Positions 24,689-34,238 of a stretch of 64,000 nt of DNA are shown piece by piece (within the stretch, counting starts at the first letter, position 1; the number at the start of each line of letters is the position of its first letter). The stretch is from contig NZ_BQME02000002.1 in the NCBI RefSeq assembly GCF_022180385.2, forward strand, positions 2,196,501-2,260,500, given 5' to 3'. Under the pieces are notes generated by a model, which saw nothing but the letters and a program-made list of their open reading frames with translations, did not search any database and was not told the origin of the DNA. The translations under genes and the position numbers were made by a program. This stretch comes from Paenibacillus sp. L3-i20 (GTDB lineage: Bacteria > Bacillota > Bacilli > Paenibacillales > Paenibacillaceae).

Positions 24689-27600
24689 TTATTTACCACC
24701 TGCACGTGCAAGTTCACGTTTGTTTGCTTCGAATGCCGCAAGTAAAGCATCTCCGCCTTGAAGACCAGTATCTTCTGCTTTACGTATTTGCTCAAGCATC
24801 CGCTTGTAATCTTTCGGAATTACCTTCACAAATTTCGTTAGCGCTGCATTCCAATCATTCAGAATACGATTACCGATTGCGCTGTCCGTATATTGAACAT
24901 GCTGCTCGATCAATAAGCGAAGCTCATCCATATCGACTTGCTCCTCCAGACGCTCAAGCAACACCATCTCAAGGTTTGTATGATTGTAGAAGTCGCCCTT
25001 CTCGTCAAATACATATGCAACACCACCAGACATGCCGGCACCGAAGTTGCGTCCTGTTTCCCCGAGTATAACAACACGACCGCCTGTCATATATTCACAA
25101 CCATGATCGCCTACACCTTCTACAACTACATTTGCTCCACTGTTCCGCACGGCGAAGCGTTCACCTGCAATACCGCGAATGTAAGCCTGACCGCCAGTTG
25201 AGCCGTATAATGCAGTGTTTCCGGTAATAATATTTTCCTCTGCTACAAAAGTCGCTTTAGGTGACGGTGCCACAATAATTTTGCCGCCGGATAAACCTTT
25301 ACCGAAATAGTCGTTTGTATCACCTTCAACCGAAAGCGTAATTCCCTTAGGTACAAATGCACCAAAACTTTGGCCTGCTGTTCCAACGAAATGATACCAG
25401 ATCGTATCTTCCGGCAATCCCTCAGCGCCGTAGCGACGAGTAACCTCAGAGCCAAGAATTGTACCTACTACACGGTTCGTATTCAAGATTGGGAACGTGC
25501 CGCGAACACTTTCTCCATTCTCCAATGCCGGAGCAGCAAGTGGAACAAGCTTTTGCATATCAAGTGTAAGCTCAAGACCATGATTTTGCTCCTGAATACA
25601 ACTGCGAGATGTCCCTTCAGGGAAATCACCTTCATACAGAATACTGGACAAATCAAGACCTTTGGCTTTGTAATGAGTAACAAGCTGCTTCGATTCAAGA
25701 CGATCAACGCGTCCGACCATTTCTTCAATCGTACGGAAGCCTAGCTCAGCCATAATTTCGCGCAGTTCCTCCGCGATAAAGCGCAAGTAATTTACAACGT
25801 GTGAAGGATCGCCCATAAACTTCTTGCGGAGATCAGGATTTTGCGTTGCAACACCAACCGGACAAGTATCCAATTGACATACACGCATCATGATACAGCC
25901 AAGAACGATTAGTGGTGCAGTGGAGAAACCGTACTCCTCAGCGCCCAGTAATGCAGCGATTGCTACGTCACGTCCGTTCATCATCTTGCCATCTGTTTCT
26001 AATGTTACACGATCACGCAAGTTGTTAAGCATTAACGTCTGATGCGTCTCAGCCAATCCAAGCTCCCATGGTAAACCTGCATGACGGATTGAACCCATAG
26101 GTGAAGCACCTGTACCGCCGTCGAAGCCGCTGACCATAATAACATCTGCACGACCCTTAGCTACACCAGCTGCAATCGTTCCAACGCCAACCTCAGAAAC
26201 AAGTTTTACGTTAATACGAGCACGTGGATTCGCATTTTTCAGATCATAGATTAGCTCAGCCAAATCTTCAATCGAATAAATATCATGATGCGGCGGAGGT
26301 GAGATCAAGCCAACACCCGGTGTCGAGCCACGAACCTCAGCAACCCAAGGGTATACTTTAAGGCCTGGCAACTGTCCGCCCTCACCAGGTTTTGCGCCTT
26401 GCGCCATCTTGATCTGTATTTCATCTGCATTAACTAAATAATTGCTTGTAACGCCGAAACGACCTGACGCTACTTGTTTAATTGCACTTCTTCGAGAATC
26501 GCCGTTAGCATCCGGAACAAAACGCGCCGGATCTTCGCCACCCTCACCCGTATTGGACTTGCCGCCTAAACGGTTCATCGCAATTGCGAGACTTTCATGT
26601 GCTTCCTTGCTTATTGAACCAAATGACATCGCACCCGTTTTGAAGCGTGTAACGATTGACTCAATCGACTCAACTTCTTCAAGCGGAACGGAAAGACTGC
26701 CTGATTTGAAATCCAGCAAAGAACGAAGCGTTAGATGTTTTTTGTTCTCCCCCTGGATAAGAGCAGAGAACTTCTTGTAAAGCTTATAGTCATTTGCACG
26801 GGAAGCCATCTGCAGCGTATGAATGGTCTGCGGCGTATAAAGATGATCTTCTCCATCCTTACGCCATTGGTAATCACCGCCAGAATCAAGCTCCTTCTCA
26901 GAACCCTCTTGATCTGCAAAAGCACGGTTATGATGCTTAAGCGTCTCTTCGGCAATGACATCAAGTCCGATACCGCCAATTCGGGACTGCGTCCATGTAA
27001 AGTACTCGTTAATAACATCCTCACGAAGACCCAATGCTTCAAAAATTTGTGCACCGCGGTACGATTGGATTGTCGAAATACCCATCTTGGACAATATTTT
27101 TACGACGCCTTTAGTTGCCGCTTTAATAAAGTTTTTGACAGCTTTCTCATGTGATACGCCTCTAAGCATACCTTGAGTAATCATATCGTCCAGTGACTCG
27201 AATGCTAGATAAGGATTAACTGCATTTACTCCATAACCTAGCAAAAGTGCAAAGTGATGAACTTCTCTTGGTTCGCCTGACTCAAGTAAAATAGCTACTT
27301 TTGTACGCGTACCTTCGCGAATCAGATGGTGATGCAGAGCTGATACAGCAAGTAGAGCAGGAATAGCAGCATTTTCTTTATCCACGCCGCGATCAGACAA
27401 AATAAGCATATTATGGCCTTTACTAATGACGCGGTCTGCTGCCTCACACATTTGTTTTAATGCTGCGCGAAGACCATCTTCTCCTTCACTTGCAGTAAAG
27501 AAGATCGGAAGAGTAATCGATTTAAAACCAGGACGACGCACATGGCGAAGCTTGGCGAATTGTTCATTAGATAGAATCGGAGTATCAAGCTTTATATGAC

Positions 27601-29293
27601 GGCAGCTCTCCGGCTCAGGATTTAGCAAGTTACGCTCTGGACCAATTGTTGTACCTGTTGCCGTAATGATTTCCTCACGGATAGCATCGATAGGCGGATT
27701 GGTTACCTGTGCAAATAATTGCTTGAAATAGTTATATAGACGTTGTGGACGTTCCGACAATATAGCAAGTGGAGCATCGTAGCCCATTGAAGCAATCGGC
27801 TCTTGGCCGCTGCCTGCCATTGGCTCAAGCACCTTGCGAATATCTTCGTACGTGTAACCAAACGCCTGTTGGCGCTGCTGAACGGTGTCATGACTAGGAT
27901 CAGGCAGTTCAGGCGCTTCAGGCAGATCATCCAGATCGACTAGATGTTCATTAAGCCATTCTCGATATGGATGTTCGGAAGCAATCTCTGCTTTCACTTC
28001 CTCGTCGGAAATAATTCGGCCTTGTTCTGTATCTACTAACAACATACGTCCAGGACGCAAGCGGTCTTTGTATAAAATATCTTCGGCAGGAATTTCAACA
28101 GTACCCGCTTCAGAACCCAAAATAATATGATCATCTTTTGTTACATAGTAACGAGCAGGACGAAGTCCGTTACGATCCAACACCGCACCAATTTGTGTAC
28201 CGTCTGTGAAGCCCATTGCTGCAGGACCATCCCACGGCTCCATCAGTGTGCTGTGATATTCATAAAACGCTTTATGCTCATCACTCATGCTCTCATGGTT
28301 GGACCAAGGTTCTGGAACCATCATCATCGCTACATGCGGCAATGAACGGCCAGAGAGATGTAGAAACTCCAACGTATTGTCGAACATTGCAGTATCTGAA
28401 CCATCTGGGTTTATGATCGGTTTAATCTTCTCTAGATCGTCACCGAACAATTCTGTTGCAAACATCGTTTGACGGGCATGCATCCAGTTCACATTACCGC
28501 GAAGCGTATTAATCTCACCGTTATGAATTAAGTAATGGAAAGGATGTGCGCGCTCCCAGCTTGGAAACGTGTTCGTACTAAAACGGGAATGCACTAAAGC
28601 AATAGCAGAAACTACAACTTCATTATTTAATTCCGTGTAGAAAGAGCGGACTTGCTCTGTCGTGAGCATTCCTTTGTATACGATTTTTTTTGTTGAAAGG
28701 CTGGAGAAATAGAACATATTGCCTCCATCCTTGCCAGCATATCGAATCGCAAGCTCAGAACGTTTACGGATAACATATAATTTGCGTTCAAAAGAAAGTC
28801 TATCTTTTAATTCTGCATTTTTGCCAATAAAAACTTGACGAACATATGGTTTCACAGCTAAGGCAGATTTGCCAAGCTTGGAATCATTCGTTGGTACTGT
28901 TCGCCAGCCGATAAGCGACTGCTTCTCTTCCGCAATAATACCTTCAAGCTCACGCTCAATGGCAGAACGTGCTGTTTCATCTTGCGGCATGAAGATCATC
29001 CCAACAGCATATTCACCTTCTGCAGGAAGCTGAATCCCTTGTTTGTTCATTTCAGCAGCAAAAAACGCATGAGGAATTTGAAGCAGAATACCCGCTCCAT
29101 CACCCGTATTCGGTTCACTGCCTTGTCCACCGCGATGCTCCATATTCTCAAGCAAAGTGAGGGCTTGACTGATTACCTTATGTGATTTTTCACCTTTGAT
29201 GCTGGCTACAAAGCCCATTCCGCAAGCATCTTTCTCATTTTGCGGGTCATAAAGTCCTTGCTTAGGCGGCAATCCCAAAATATTTTCTTTCAT
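24689..29293 (-). CDS. gltB: Glutamate synthase, large (alpha) subunit
   Basis: The 1,534-residue protein has the full GltB order. First is a class II glutamine amidotransferase domain whose nucleophile C24 (KDACGMGF) follows a 23-residue propeptide. Then come the central domain, the FMN-binding synthase domain (about 800-1190) with a 3Fe-4S cysteine set CIMMRVCQLDTCPVG, and the GXGXG beta-helix (about 1240-1440). It makes two glutamates from glutamine and 2-oxoglutarate. The start is ATG 29291-29293; an in-frame TTG three codons upstream has a worse position. The small subunit gltD is not adjacent on either side, so it must be encoded elsewhere. Confidence 0.97.
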   Translation of the reverse strand: MKENILGLPPKQGLYDPQNEKDACGMGFVASIKGEKSHKVISQALTLLENMEHRGGQGSEPNTGDGAGILLQIPHAFFAAEMNKQGIQLPAEGEYAVGMIFMPQDETARSAIERELEGIIAEEKQSLIGWRTVPTNDSKLGKSALAVKPYVRQVFIGKNAELKDRLSFERKLYVIRKRSELAIRYAGKDGGNMFYFSSLSTKKIVYKGMLTTEQVRSFYTELNNEVVVSAIALVHSRFSTNTFPSWERAHPFHYLIHNGEINTLRGNVNWMHARQTMFATELFGDDLEKIKPIINPDGSDTAMFDNTLEFLHLSGRSLPHVAMMMVPEPWSNHESMSDEHKAFYEYHSTLMEPWDGPAAMGFTDGTQIGAVLDRNGLRPARYYVTKDDHIILGSEAGTVEIPAEDILYKDRLRPGRMLLVDTEQGRIISDEEVKAEIASEHPYREWLNEHLVDLDDLPEAPELPDPSHDTVQQRQQAFGYTYEDIRKVLEPMAGSGQEPIASMGYDAPLAILSERPQRLYNYFKQLFAQVTNPPIDAIREEIITATGTTIGPERNLLNPEPESCRHIKLDTPILSNEQFAKLRHVRRPGFKSITLPIFFTASEGEDGLRAALKQMCEAADRVISKGHNMLILSDRGVDKENAAIPALLAVSALHHHLIREGTRTKVAILLESGEPREVHHFALLLGYGVNAVNPYLAFESLDDMITQGMLRGVSHEKAVKNFIKAATKGVVKILSKMGISTIQSYRGAQIFEALGLREDVINEYFTWTQSRIGGIGLDVIAEETLKHHNRAFADQEGSEKELDSGGDYQWRKDGEDHLYTPQTIHTLQMASRANDYKLYKKFSALIQGENKKHLTLRSLLDFKSGSLSVPLEEVESIESIVTRFKTGAMSFGSISKEAHESLAIAMNRLGGKSNTGEGGEDPARFVPDANGDSRRSAIKQVASGRFGVTSNYLVNADEIQIKMAQGAKPGEGGQLPGLKVYPWVAEVRGSTPGVGLISPPPHHDIYSIEDLAELIYDLKNANPRARINVKLVSEVGVGTIAAGVAKGRADVIMVSGFDGGTGASPMGSIRHAGLPWELGLAETHQTLMLNNLRDRVTLETDGKMMNGRDVAIAALLGAEEYGFSTAPLIVLGCIMMRVCQLDTCPVGVATQNPDLRKKFMGDPSHVVNYLRFIAEELREIMAELGFRTIEEMVGRVDRLESKQLVTHYKAKGLDLSSILYEGDFPEGTSRSCIQEQNHGLELTLDMQKLVPLAAPALENGESVRGTFPILNTNRVVGTILGSEVTRRYGAEGLPEDTIWYHFVGTAGQSFGAFVPKGITLSVEGDTNDYFGKGLSGGKIIVAPSPKATFVAEENIITGNTALYGSTGGQAYIRGIAGERFAVRNSGANVVVEGVGDHGCEYMTGGRVVILGETGRNFGAGMSGGVAYVFDEKGDFYNHTNLEMVLLERLEEQVDMDELRLLIEQHVQYTDSAIGNRILNDWNAALTKFVKVIPKDYKRMLEQIRKAEDTGLQGGDALLAAFEANKRELARAGGK

Positions 29294-29621
29294 TGTGCGC
29301 AACCTTTCTATCAGAAGATTTTTGGGTAAGCAATGTAGATTTGTAAATAAACAGGATTGATCACTTAATTGGCTTCATTTTTGGCTTGGAATATCATAGA
29401 ATGGTAGGGGGCGAGGCACACCGGCCTGCTCCTTGCCATTCCGCTTGCCATCTACCGTTGCTAAGCGATTATTATATGATTTTAACATCAGGGCAAATCG
29501 GAATCAATTTAATATTTTTATTATTGCGATAAGGAATGCTTAATAACAAGACTAGATTCCTTGTCTACATATTAAAATGAACCGTTGTTTTTAACTATTT
29601 TATCAGAAGGATGTGTTTAAT
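29294..29621. other. Divergent intergenic region between gltB and the GDSL gene
   Basis: About 330 bases hold the divergent promoters. A TATAAT-like box occurs on the minus strand near 29475, without a good -35. I see no riboswitch, T-box or clear hairpin. A short GC-rich stretch around 29408-29460 has no recognisable feature. Confidence 0.4.
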
Positions 29622-30965
29622 TTGAATGGACAATTTGGGAAGAAGTTTACATTATTCACCGCAACTCTCATGACAGGAGTTCTATTAACTGTTAGTAGCG
29701 CTTCAGCAGTACCTGGAGATTTGCGAAGAACACCATTACTCGATACCTCGGCAGTAGTTAACAGTTCTTATGATGTTGTCGTCCTTGGCGATTCAATCTC
29801 TGCTGGCTATGAACTAGGCTTTACCGAAAAATCAATTCCATATGGTTATGCGGAGCATGTTTATGAGCAGGCCCTATTTCAAGGTTTCCGAGCGCAATAT
29901 AACAATTATGGAGTGCTCGGGCTTACATCGAATGGTTTAAACAAATGGTTGAGCGCTGCAGCATTAGGGGAAAATGTATCTAAAGATAGTGTTCAATCCA
30001 ATTTGAAAGATCCTCGTGCTGACGAATTTTTTGCTAAAACAGATCTGCTTGAGAATCATATTCGTGAAGCTGAGCTCATTCTCATTTCGATCGGAGGCAA
30101 TGATTTCCTTCAATATATGGACAAGCTTGATCCAAAAACAGATGTAACAACTTTACCCGAATCGGCACAAAGTGAGTTGAAATCAGGACTGAGTTCAATT
30201 ATTTCTAATTATGAAACCGAGTTGTCTGCATCGTTAGAGAATATACATAAACTAGCTCCAAACGCTAAAGTCATTATTTCCAATCAATATTTGCCCGTTC
30301 CATTTCTCAAAATAAAAGGAGTAACTACTTATCTCATACCGGAAGCAACCGCACTATTGCTAAAAGACGGTCAGACGCAGCTTCTAAAACGTCTAAAGTC
30401 TGTTATTACTCAATATTCAGCAAAAAAGATGGATATAAAAATGGCTGACTCGGCAAGCGTAGTTGATACAAACATACTCACTTATACAAATATTGATAAA
30501 GGTGATCCTCATCCTACTGCTGCAGGATATGCCGTTATGGGCAAAGCATATACAGAGCAATTGTGGGGAGATTACAAAACAGTAAAACCTCGCAAGAGCG
30601 GTGTGCCAATTTCTGTTGTAGTTAACGGTGAAGAAGTTATTACGAAATATTCGCCTGTTATTAAGAAAGGTCGTACATTTATTGCAATTGCTGATATTAC
30701 TGATGCGATAGGTGCAAAGCGATCATGGGATGGTCCTACTAATACTGCGACAATTCAATTGGGAGAACGAACTGTGGAAATTACGATCGGGGCTAAGACG
30801 ATCAAAATTGATGGTAAAACAGTCCCATTAAACGCTGACCCTGCTTATTTGCAACAGTTCCCCGGCGAGAAAAAAACGTATGTTCCTCTCGCCGCATTAT
30901 CAGAAGGTCTTGGCTTACATGTGACCTATCGAGATACATTGAAAACTGCATTCATTAATAACTAA
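29622..30965 (+). CDS. Secreted GDSL/SGNH lipase-esterase with copper amine oxidase-like C-terminal domain
   Basis: The roughly 447-residue protein has a signal peptide ending SSASA (about residue 27). An SGNH hydrolase domain (about 45-310) shows block I VVLGDSISAGYE, block III ISIGGNDF and block V DPHPTAAGY. The C-terminal ~110 residues match the 'copper amine oxidase N-terminal-like' stalk domain common in Paenibacillus cell-surface proteins. The domain does not imply oxidase activity. The start is TTG 29622 with AGAAGG 11 bases upstream; a GTG three codons earlier sits too close to the site. The substrate ester is unknown. Confidence 0.85.
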   Translation: MNGQFGKKFTLFTATLMTGVLLTVSSASAVPGDLRRTPLLDTSAVVNSSYDVVVLGDSISAGYELGFTEKSIPYGYAEHVYEQALFQGFRAQYNNYGVLGLTSNGLNKWLSAAALGENVSKDSVQSNLKDPRADEFFAKTDLLENHIREAELILISIGGNDFLQYMDKLDPKTDVTTLPESAQSELKSGLSSIISNYETELSASLENIHKLAPNAKVIISNQYLPVPFLKIKGVTTYLIPEATALLLKDGQTQLLKRLKSVITQYSAKKMDIKMADSASVVDTNILTYTNIDKGDPHPTAAGYAVMGKAYTEQLWGDYKTVKPRKSGVPISVVVNGEEVITKYSPVIKKGRTFIAIADITDAIGAKRSWDGPTNTATIQLGERTVEITIGAKTIKIDGKTVPLNADPAYLQQFPGEKKTYVPLAALSEGLGLHVTYRDTLKTAFINN

Positions 30966-30966
30966 C

Positions 30967-31362
30967 TTACTTGTAATCTTTTTTCAGTTGCTCCATAAGT
31001 TCAAGTCCTTTTGCCGTCCAACGATTAAGACGGTCTAGAGCCTCAATTTCTGCTGCAACAGCGTCGTGAAGTGATTCGCGGTAATCAGGTACATTGCCCG
31101 TATATCGCTTCACGTCTCTAAGCAGCACTGTCGTTTTTTCCGTGAAGCTTAACGCTCTGCGCTCATGGAACATCGCAACATCCGGATCATAGGGCTGATG
31201 TAGATCCCCTTGCTCAGGATGCTTAAGTACAGCTAACACTTTGACTAGAGCTCTAGGACCATTTAGCTCCACCAGCTCTCCTGCATAGTGTCCCGAACGT
31301 ACCTCTATCTTCACAATTTCTCCTACTTTTAATTCATTTTCTACAGAACCACTCGTCGACAT
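30967..31362 (-). CDS. kapB: KapB-type kinase-associated protein
   Basis: The 131-residue protein contains a KOW/SH3-like start (KVGEIVKIEVRSGHYAGELVEL) and the KapB core VLKHPEQGDLHQPYDPD with FHERRAL, then VPDYRESLHDAV. In B. subtilis KapB is needed for KinB signalling into the sporulation phosphorelay. The ATG at 31360-31362 has AGGAGG nine bases upstream; a longer frame lacks a site. The lipid-attachment signal described for the Bacillus protein is not visible here. It ends one base from the convergent GDSL gene with no terminator between. Confidence 0.75.
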   Translation of the reverse strand: MSTSGSVENELKVGEIVKIEVRSGHYAGELVELNGPRALVKVLAVLKHPEQGDLHQPYDPDVAMFHERRALSFTEKTTVLLRDVKRYTGNVPDYRESLHDAVAAEIEALDRLNRWTAKGLELMEQLKKDYK

Positions 31363-31526
31363 TTCATAATTCCTCCTATTATTCGTCATCATAAGAAAGG
31401 TTGCATTTGTAATAATCTTATATGAGATAACTTTAAATGTACCATAATTTATTGGCAAGACTTACATCAAGACTTGTATTAACCTGACATGCAAAGTAAT
31501 ATGGAAATAGAAAAGTGGGTGAACAT

Positions 31527-32642
31527 ATGCGTAAGAAAAGAGTGCTACTGCTCTCAGAGGGATTTGGCTCAGGCCATACTCAGGCAGCTTATGCACTCGC
31601 GGTTGGACTCAAACAGCTATGCCCAAACATCTCAGCCAGAGTTATAGAGCTTGGTAACTTTTTAAACCCAGTAATAGGACCTTTAATCATTTCTGCTTAT
31701 CGTAAGACGGTAAGCTCGCAGCCAAAGATGGTAGGCCTAATGTACCGCAGTAATTACAAAAAGCCAACTAATCGTCTCGCTCAGCTTGCACTACATCGTG
31801 TGTTATATACGCAGACTACACAAGTTATCGCTCAACTAAAACCAGATCTGATCGTATGCACACATCCCGTCCCGAATACAGTAGTAAGTCGACTTAAGCG
31901 GCTAGGTCTCGATATACCTCTATATACACTTATTACTGATTATGATGCTCATGGCTCTTGGGTCAATCAAGAAGTTAATCATTATTTGGTCGCTTCCCCT
32001 GAAGTAAAGCATCGTCTCATTGAAAAGGGAGTAAAACCAGAGAGAGTGGAAGTAACGGGTATCCCCGTTCATCCAAACTTTTGGAATACATACAGTAAAG
32101 AAGAGGTTCAATCTCAATATAAATTGAAAGATATACCTACTGTGCTCATTATGGGCGGCGGATGGGGCATCTTATACGAGGACAATGCATTATCCTATAT
32201 GACTAAGTGGCGTGAGACAACTCAGCTAATATTTTGTGTAGGATCTAATGAAAAGATGAAGGAAAAGATGCTTGCTGATCCACTATTCCAGCATCCTAAC
32301 ATTCATATAATAGGATTTACACATGAAGTGCACAAGCTGATGGATGTCGCTGATTTACTTATAACAAAGCCTGGTGGTATGACTTGTACAGAGGGTATGA
32401 ACAAAGGATTGCCAATGTTATTCTACGAGCCAATTCCTGGTCAGGAAGAAGAAAACTGCGAATACTTTATTCAAAGTGGCTTCGGGGAAATGTTGAACTC
32501 TAATGACACTGTAGACAAATGGTTTCAACTCATACATGACAGAGAAGCTGCAAGTGAATTCCGCAAAGAGCTGCTGTCTAAACGTAACTTACAATACGAT
32601 GCAATGAGATGTCCCAAAGCCGTTCTGCAATTTATGCAGTAA
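31527..32642 (+). CDS. MGDG synthase/UgtP-family glycosyltransferase
   Basis: The 371-residue protein has the GT28 N-terminal signature VLLLSEGFGSGHTQAA, then DLIVCTHPVPNTVVSRL and TDYDAHGSWV, and C-terminal nucleotide-sugar motifs GGGWGI and KPGGMTCTEGMNKGLPML. This matches monogalactosyl/diglucosyl diacylglycerol synthases such as UgtP, which add glucose to diacylglycerol at the membrane. The glycolipid anchors lipoteichoic acid in Bacillus. The ATG 31527 start is supported by GGGTGA upstream. The exact sugar and processivity are not predictable. Confidence 0.85.
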   Translation: MRKKRVLLLSEGFGSGHTQAAYALAVGLKQLCPNISARVIELGNFLNPVIGPLIISAYRKTVSSQPKMVGLMYRSNYKKPTNRLAQLALHRVLYTQTTQVIAQLKPDLIVCTHPVPNTVVSRLKRLGLDIPLYTLITDYDAHGSWVNQEVNHYLVASPEVKHRLIEKGVKPERVEVTGIPVHPNFWNTYSKEEVQSQYKLKDIPTVLIMGGGWGILYEDNALSYMTKWRETTQLIFCVGSNEKMKEKMLADPLFQHPNIHIIGFTHEVHKLMDVADLLITKPGGMTCTEGMNKGLPMLFYEPIPGQEEENCEYFIQSGFGEMLNSNDTVDKWFQLIHDREAASEFRKELLSKRNLQYDAMRCPKAVLQFMQ

Positions 32643-32726
32643 CGGCTATATTTTACTACAATAGTAATCATAAGCGCAGACTGAGAAAACATATTCAACT
32701 AGTTTAACTAAAAGGGAGATAACACA

Positions 32727-34142
32727 ATGCGATCACAAATGACAGATGGAAAAACGATTATTTTAAGGTTAGAAATTGATACGAATACTGCTCATTTCAG
32801 TAAAGCAGCAACTGCAATTGAACAAGCGAAGGGTGATATCGTCGCAATTGACGTCATCCACACTGACAAAAATAAAAGCACTCGTGATTTAACTGTGAAA
32901 ATTTCGGAGCAAGGCGCTTCGGAACGACTAACTGAAGCACTTCGTTCAGTACCAGGTATTCGTTTGCTTCACATATCGGATCGTACTTTCCTATTGCACC
33001 TAGGCGGCAAAATTTCGATCCAACCGAAGACACCAATCCAAAACCGGGATGACTTGTCCCGTGTATATACGCCAGATGTCGCTCGTGTCTGCAAAGCAAT
33101 TCATGAGGAGCCGACTAAAGCACATACACTTACGATTAAACGAAATACTGTCGCTGTAATTTCAGACGGAAGCGCTGTACTTGGGCTAGGTAATATCGGT
33201 CCATTAGCTGCAATGCCTGTAATGGAAGGTAAAGCGATGCTCTTCAAGCAATTTGCCGATGTTGATGCTTTCCCGATCTGTCTTGATACACAAGATACTG
33301 AGGAAGTAATCGCCGCTATTAAACATATGGCTCCTACTTTCGGAGGAATAAATCTGGAGGATATATCTGCTCCACGTTGTTTCGAAATTGAGCAAAGACT
33401 TCGCAAAGAACTAGATATTCCCGTCTTCCATGACGATCAACATGGCACGGCAGTCGTTCTTTATGCTGGACTACTTAATGCGCTCAAAGTGACTGGCCGC
33501 GAGCTTAGTGAAGCACGTATCGTCATTTGCGGAATTGGAGCTGCAGGAACAGCTTGTACGAAAATGTTGATTGCTGGTGGAGCACAACATATTATTGGTG
33601 TGGATCGTGCTGGCATACTGTCCGCAGATGAGTCATACGACAACTCAATGTGGCAATGGTATGCGGACAATACGAACCAAGAACGTCGCAAGGGTGGTCT
33701 AACAGAAGCTTTGGTAGGAGCCGATGTATTTATTGGTGTATCCGCAGGTAAAATACTTAAACGTTCAAATGTAGAAAGTATGGCACCTCAACCTATCGTA
33801 TTCGCTATGGCTAACCCAGAACCAGAAATTCGTCCTGAGGAAATCGAGGACATTGTAGGTGTATTTGCTACAGGTCGTTCGGATTATCCGAATCAGATTA
33901 ACAATGTATTATGTTTCCCTGGCATATTCCGTGGAGCACTTGATAGTCGCGCTTCAACTATTAATGAAGAGATGAAGCTTGCTGCTGCTGAAGCTATCGC
34001 TTCCGTTATAAGTGAGGACGAGCTTAACCGCATGTACATCATCCCAAGTGTATTTAACACTAAAGTTGTAGAAGAAGTACGCCGACGCGTCATCGCTGCT
34101 GCCCAACAAAGCGGCGTATCACGCCGTAATGTAAGGGAATAG
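32727..34142 (+). CDS. NAD(P)-dependent malic enzyme with N-terminal ACT domain
   Basis: The 471-residue protein has an ACT-like regulatory domain (about 8-80), then the malic enzyme core: LSRVYTPDVARVCKAI, the catalytic region TVAVISDGSAVLGLGNIGPLAAMPVMEGK, the metal-site FHDDQHGTAVV and a Rossmann loop GIGAAGTACTKML. It decarboxylates malate to pyruvate with NAD(P)H production. The extra ACT domain suggests allosteric control by an amino acid or similar ligand. AAAGGGAGA precedes the ATG, and a strong terminator follows. Cofactor preference cannot be fixed by eye. Confidence 0.93.
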   Translation: MRSQMTDGKTIILRLEIDTNTAHFSKAATAIEQAKGDIVAIDVIHTDKNKSTRDLTVKISEQGASERLTEALRSVPGIRLLHISDRTFLLHLGGKISIQPKTPIQNRDDLSRVYTPDVARVCKAIHEEPTKAHTLTIKRNTVAVISDGSAVLGLGNIGPLAAMPVMEGKAMLFKQFADVDAFPICLDTQDTEEVIAAIKHMAPTFGGINLEDISAPRCFEIEQRLRKELDIPVFHDDQHGTAVVLYAGLLNALKVTGRELSEARIVICGIGAAGTACTKMLIAGGAQHIIGVDRAGILSADESYDNSMWQWYADNTNQERRKGGLTEALVGADVFIGVSAGKILKRSNVESMAPQPIVFAMANPEPEIRPEEIEDIVGVFATGRSDYPNQINNVLCFPGIFRGALDSRASTINEEMKLAAAEAIASVISEDELNRMYIIPSVFNTKVVEEVRRRVIAAAQQSGVSRRNVRE

Positions 34143-34164
34143 CTTCTAACGTACTACGAACCGT

Positions 34165-34214
34165 AAAGAGGGTGCCTTTCAAAGCCATAGGCTTTAAAGG
34201 CACCCTCTTTATAG
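34165..34214 (+). terminator. Terminator of the malic enzyme gene
   Basis: A stem of about 21 bp (34165-34186 with 34190-34210) with a three-base loop and one bulge is followed by TTTATAG. Confidence 0.92.
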
Positions 34215-34238
34215 TTTGGTTATAGTGTCAGCCCCTTT

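Noticed and set aside
29294..29621. Possible riboswitch or T-box ahead of gltB
   Set aside because: No conserved T-box or riboswitch core and no terminator/antiterminator pair could be seen.
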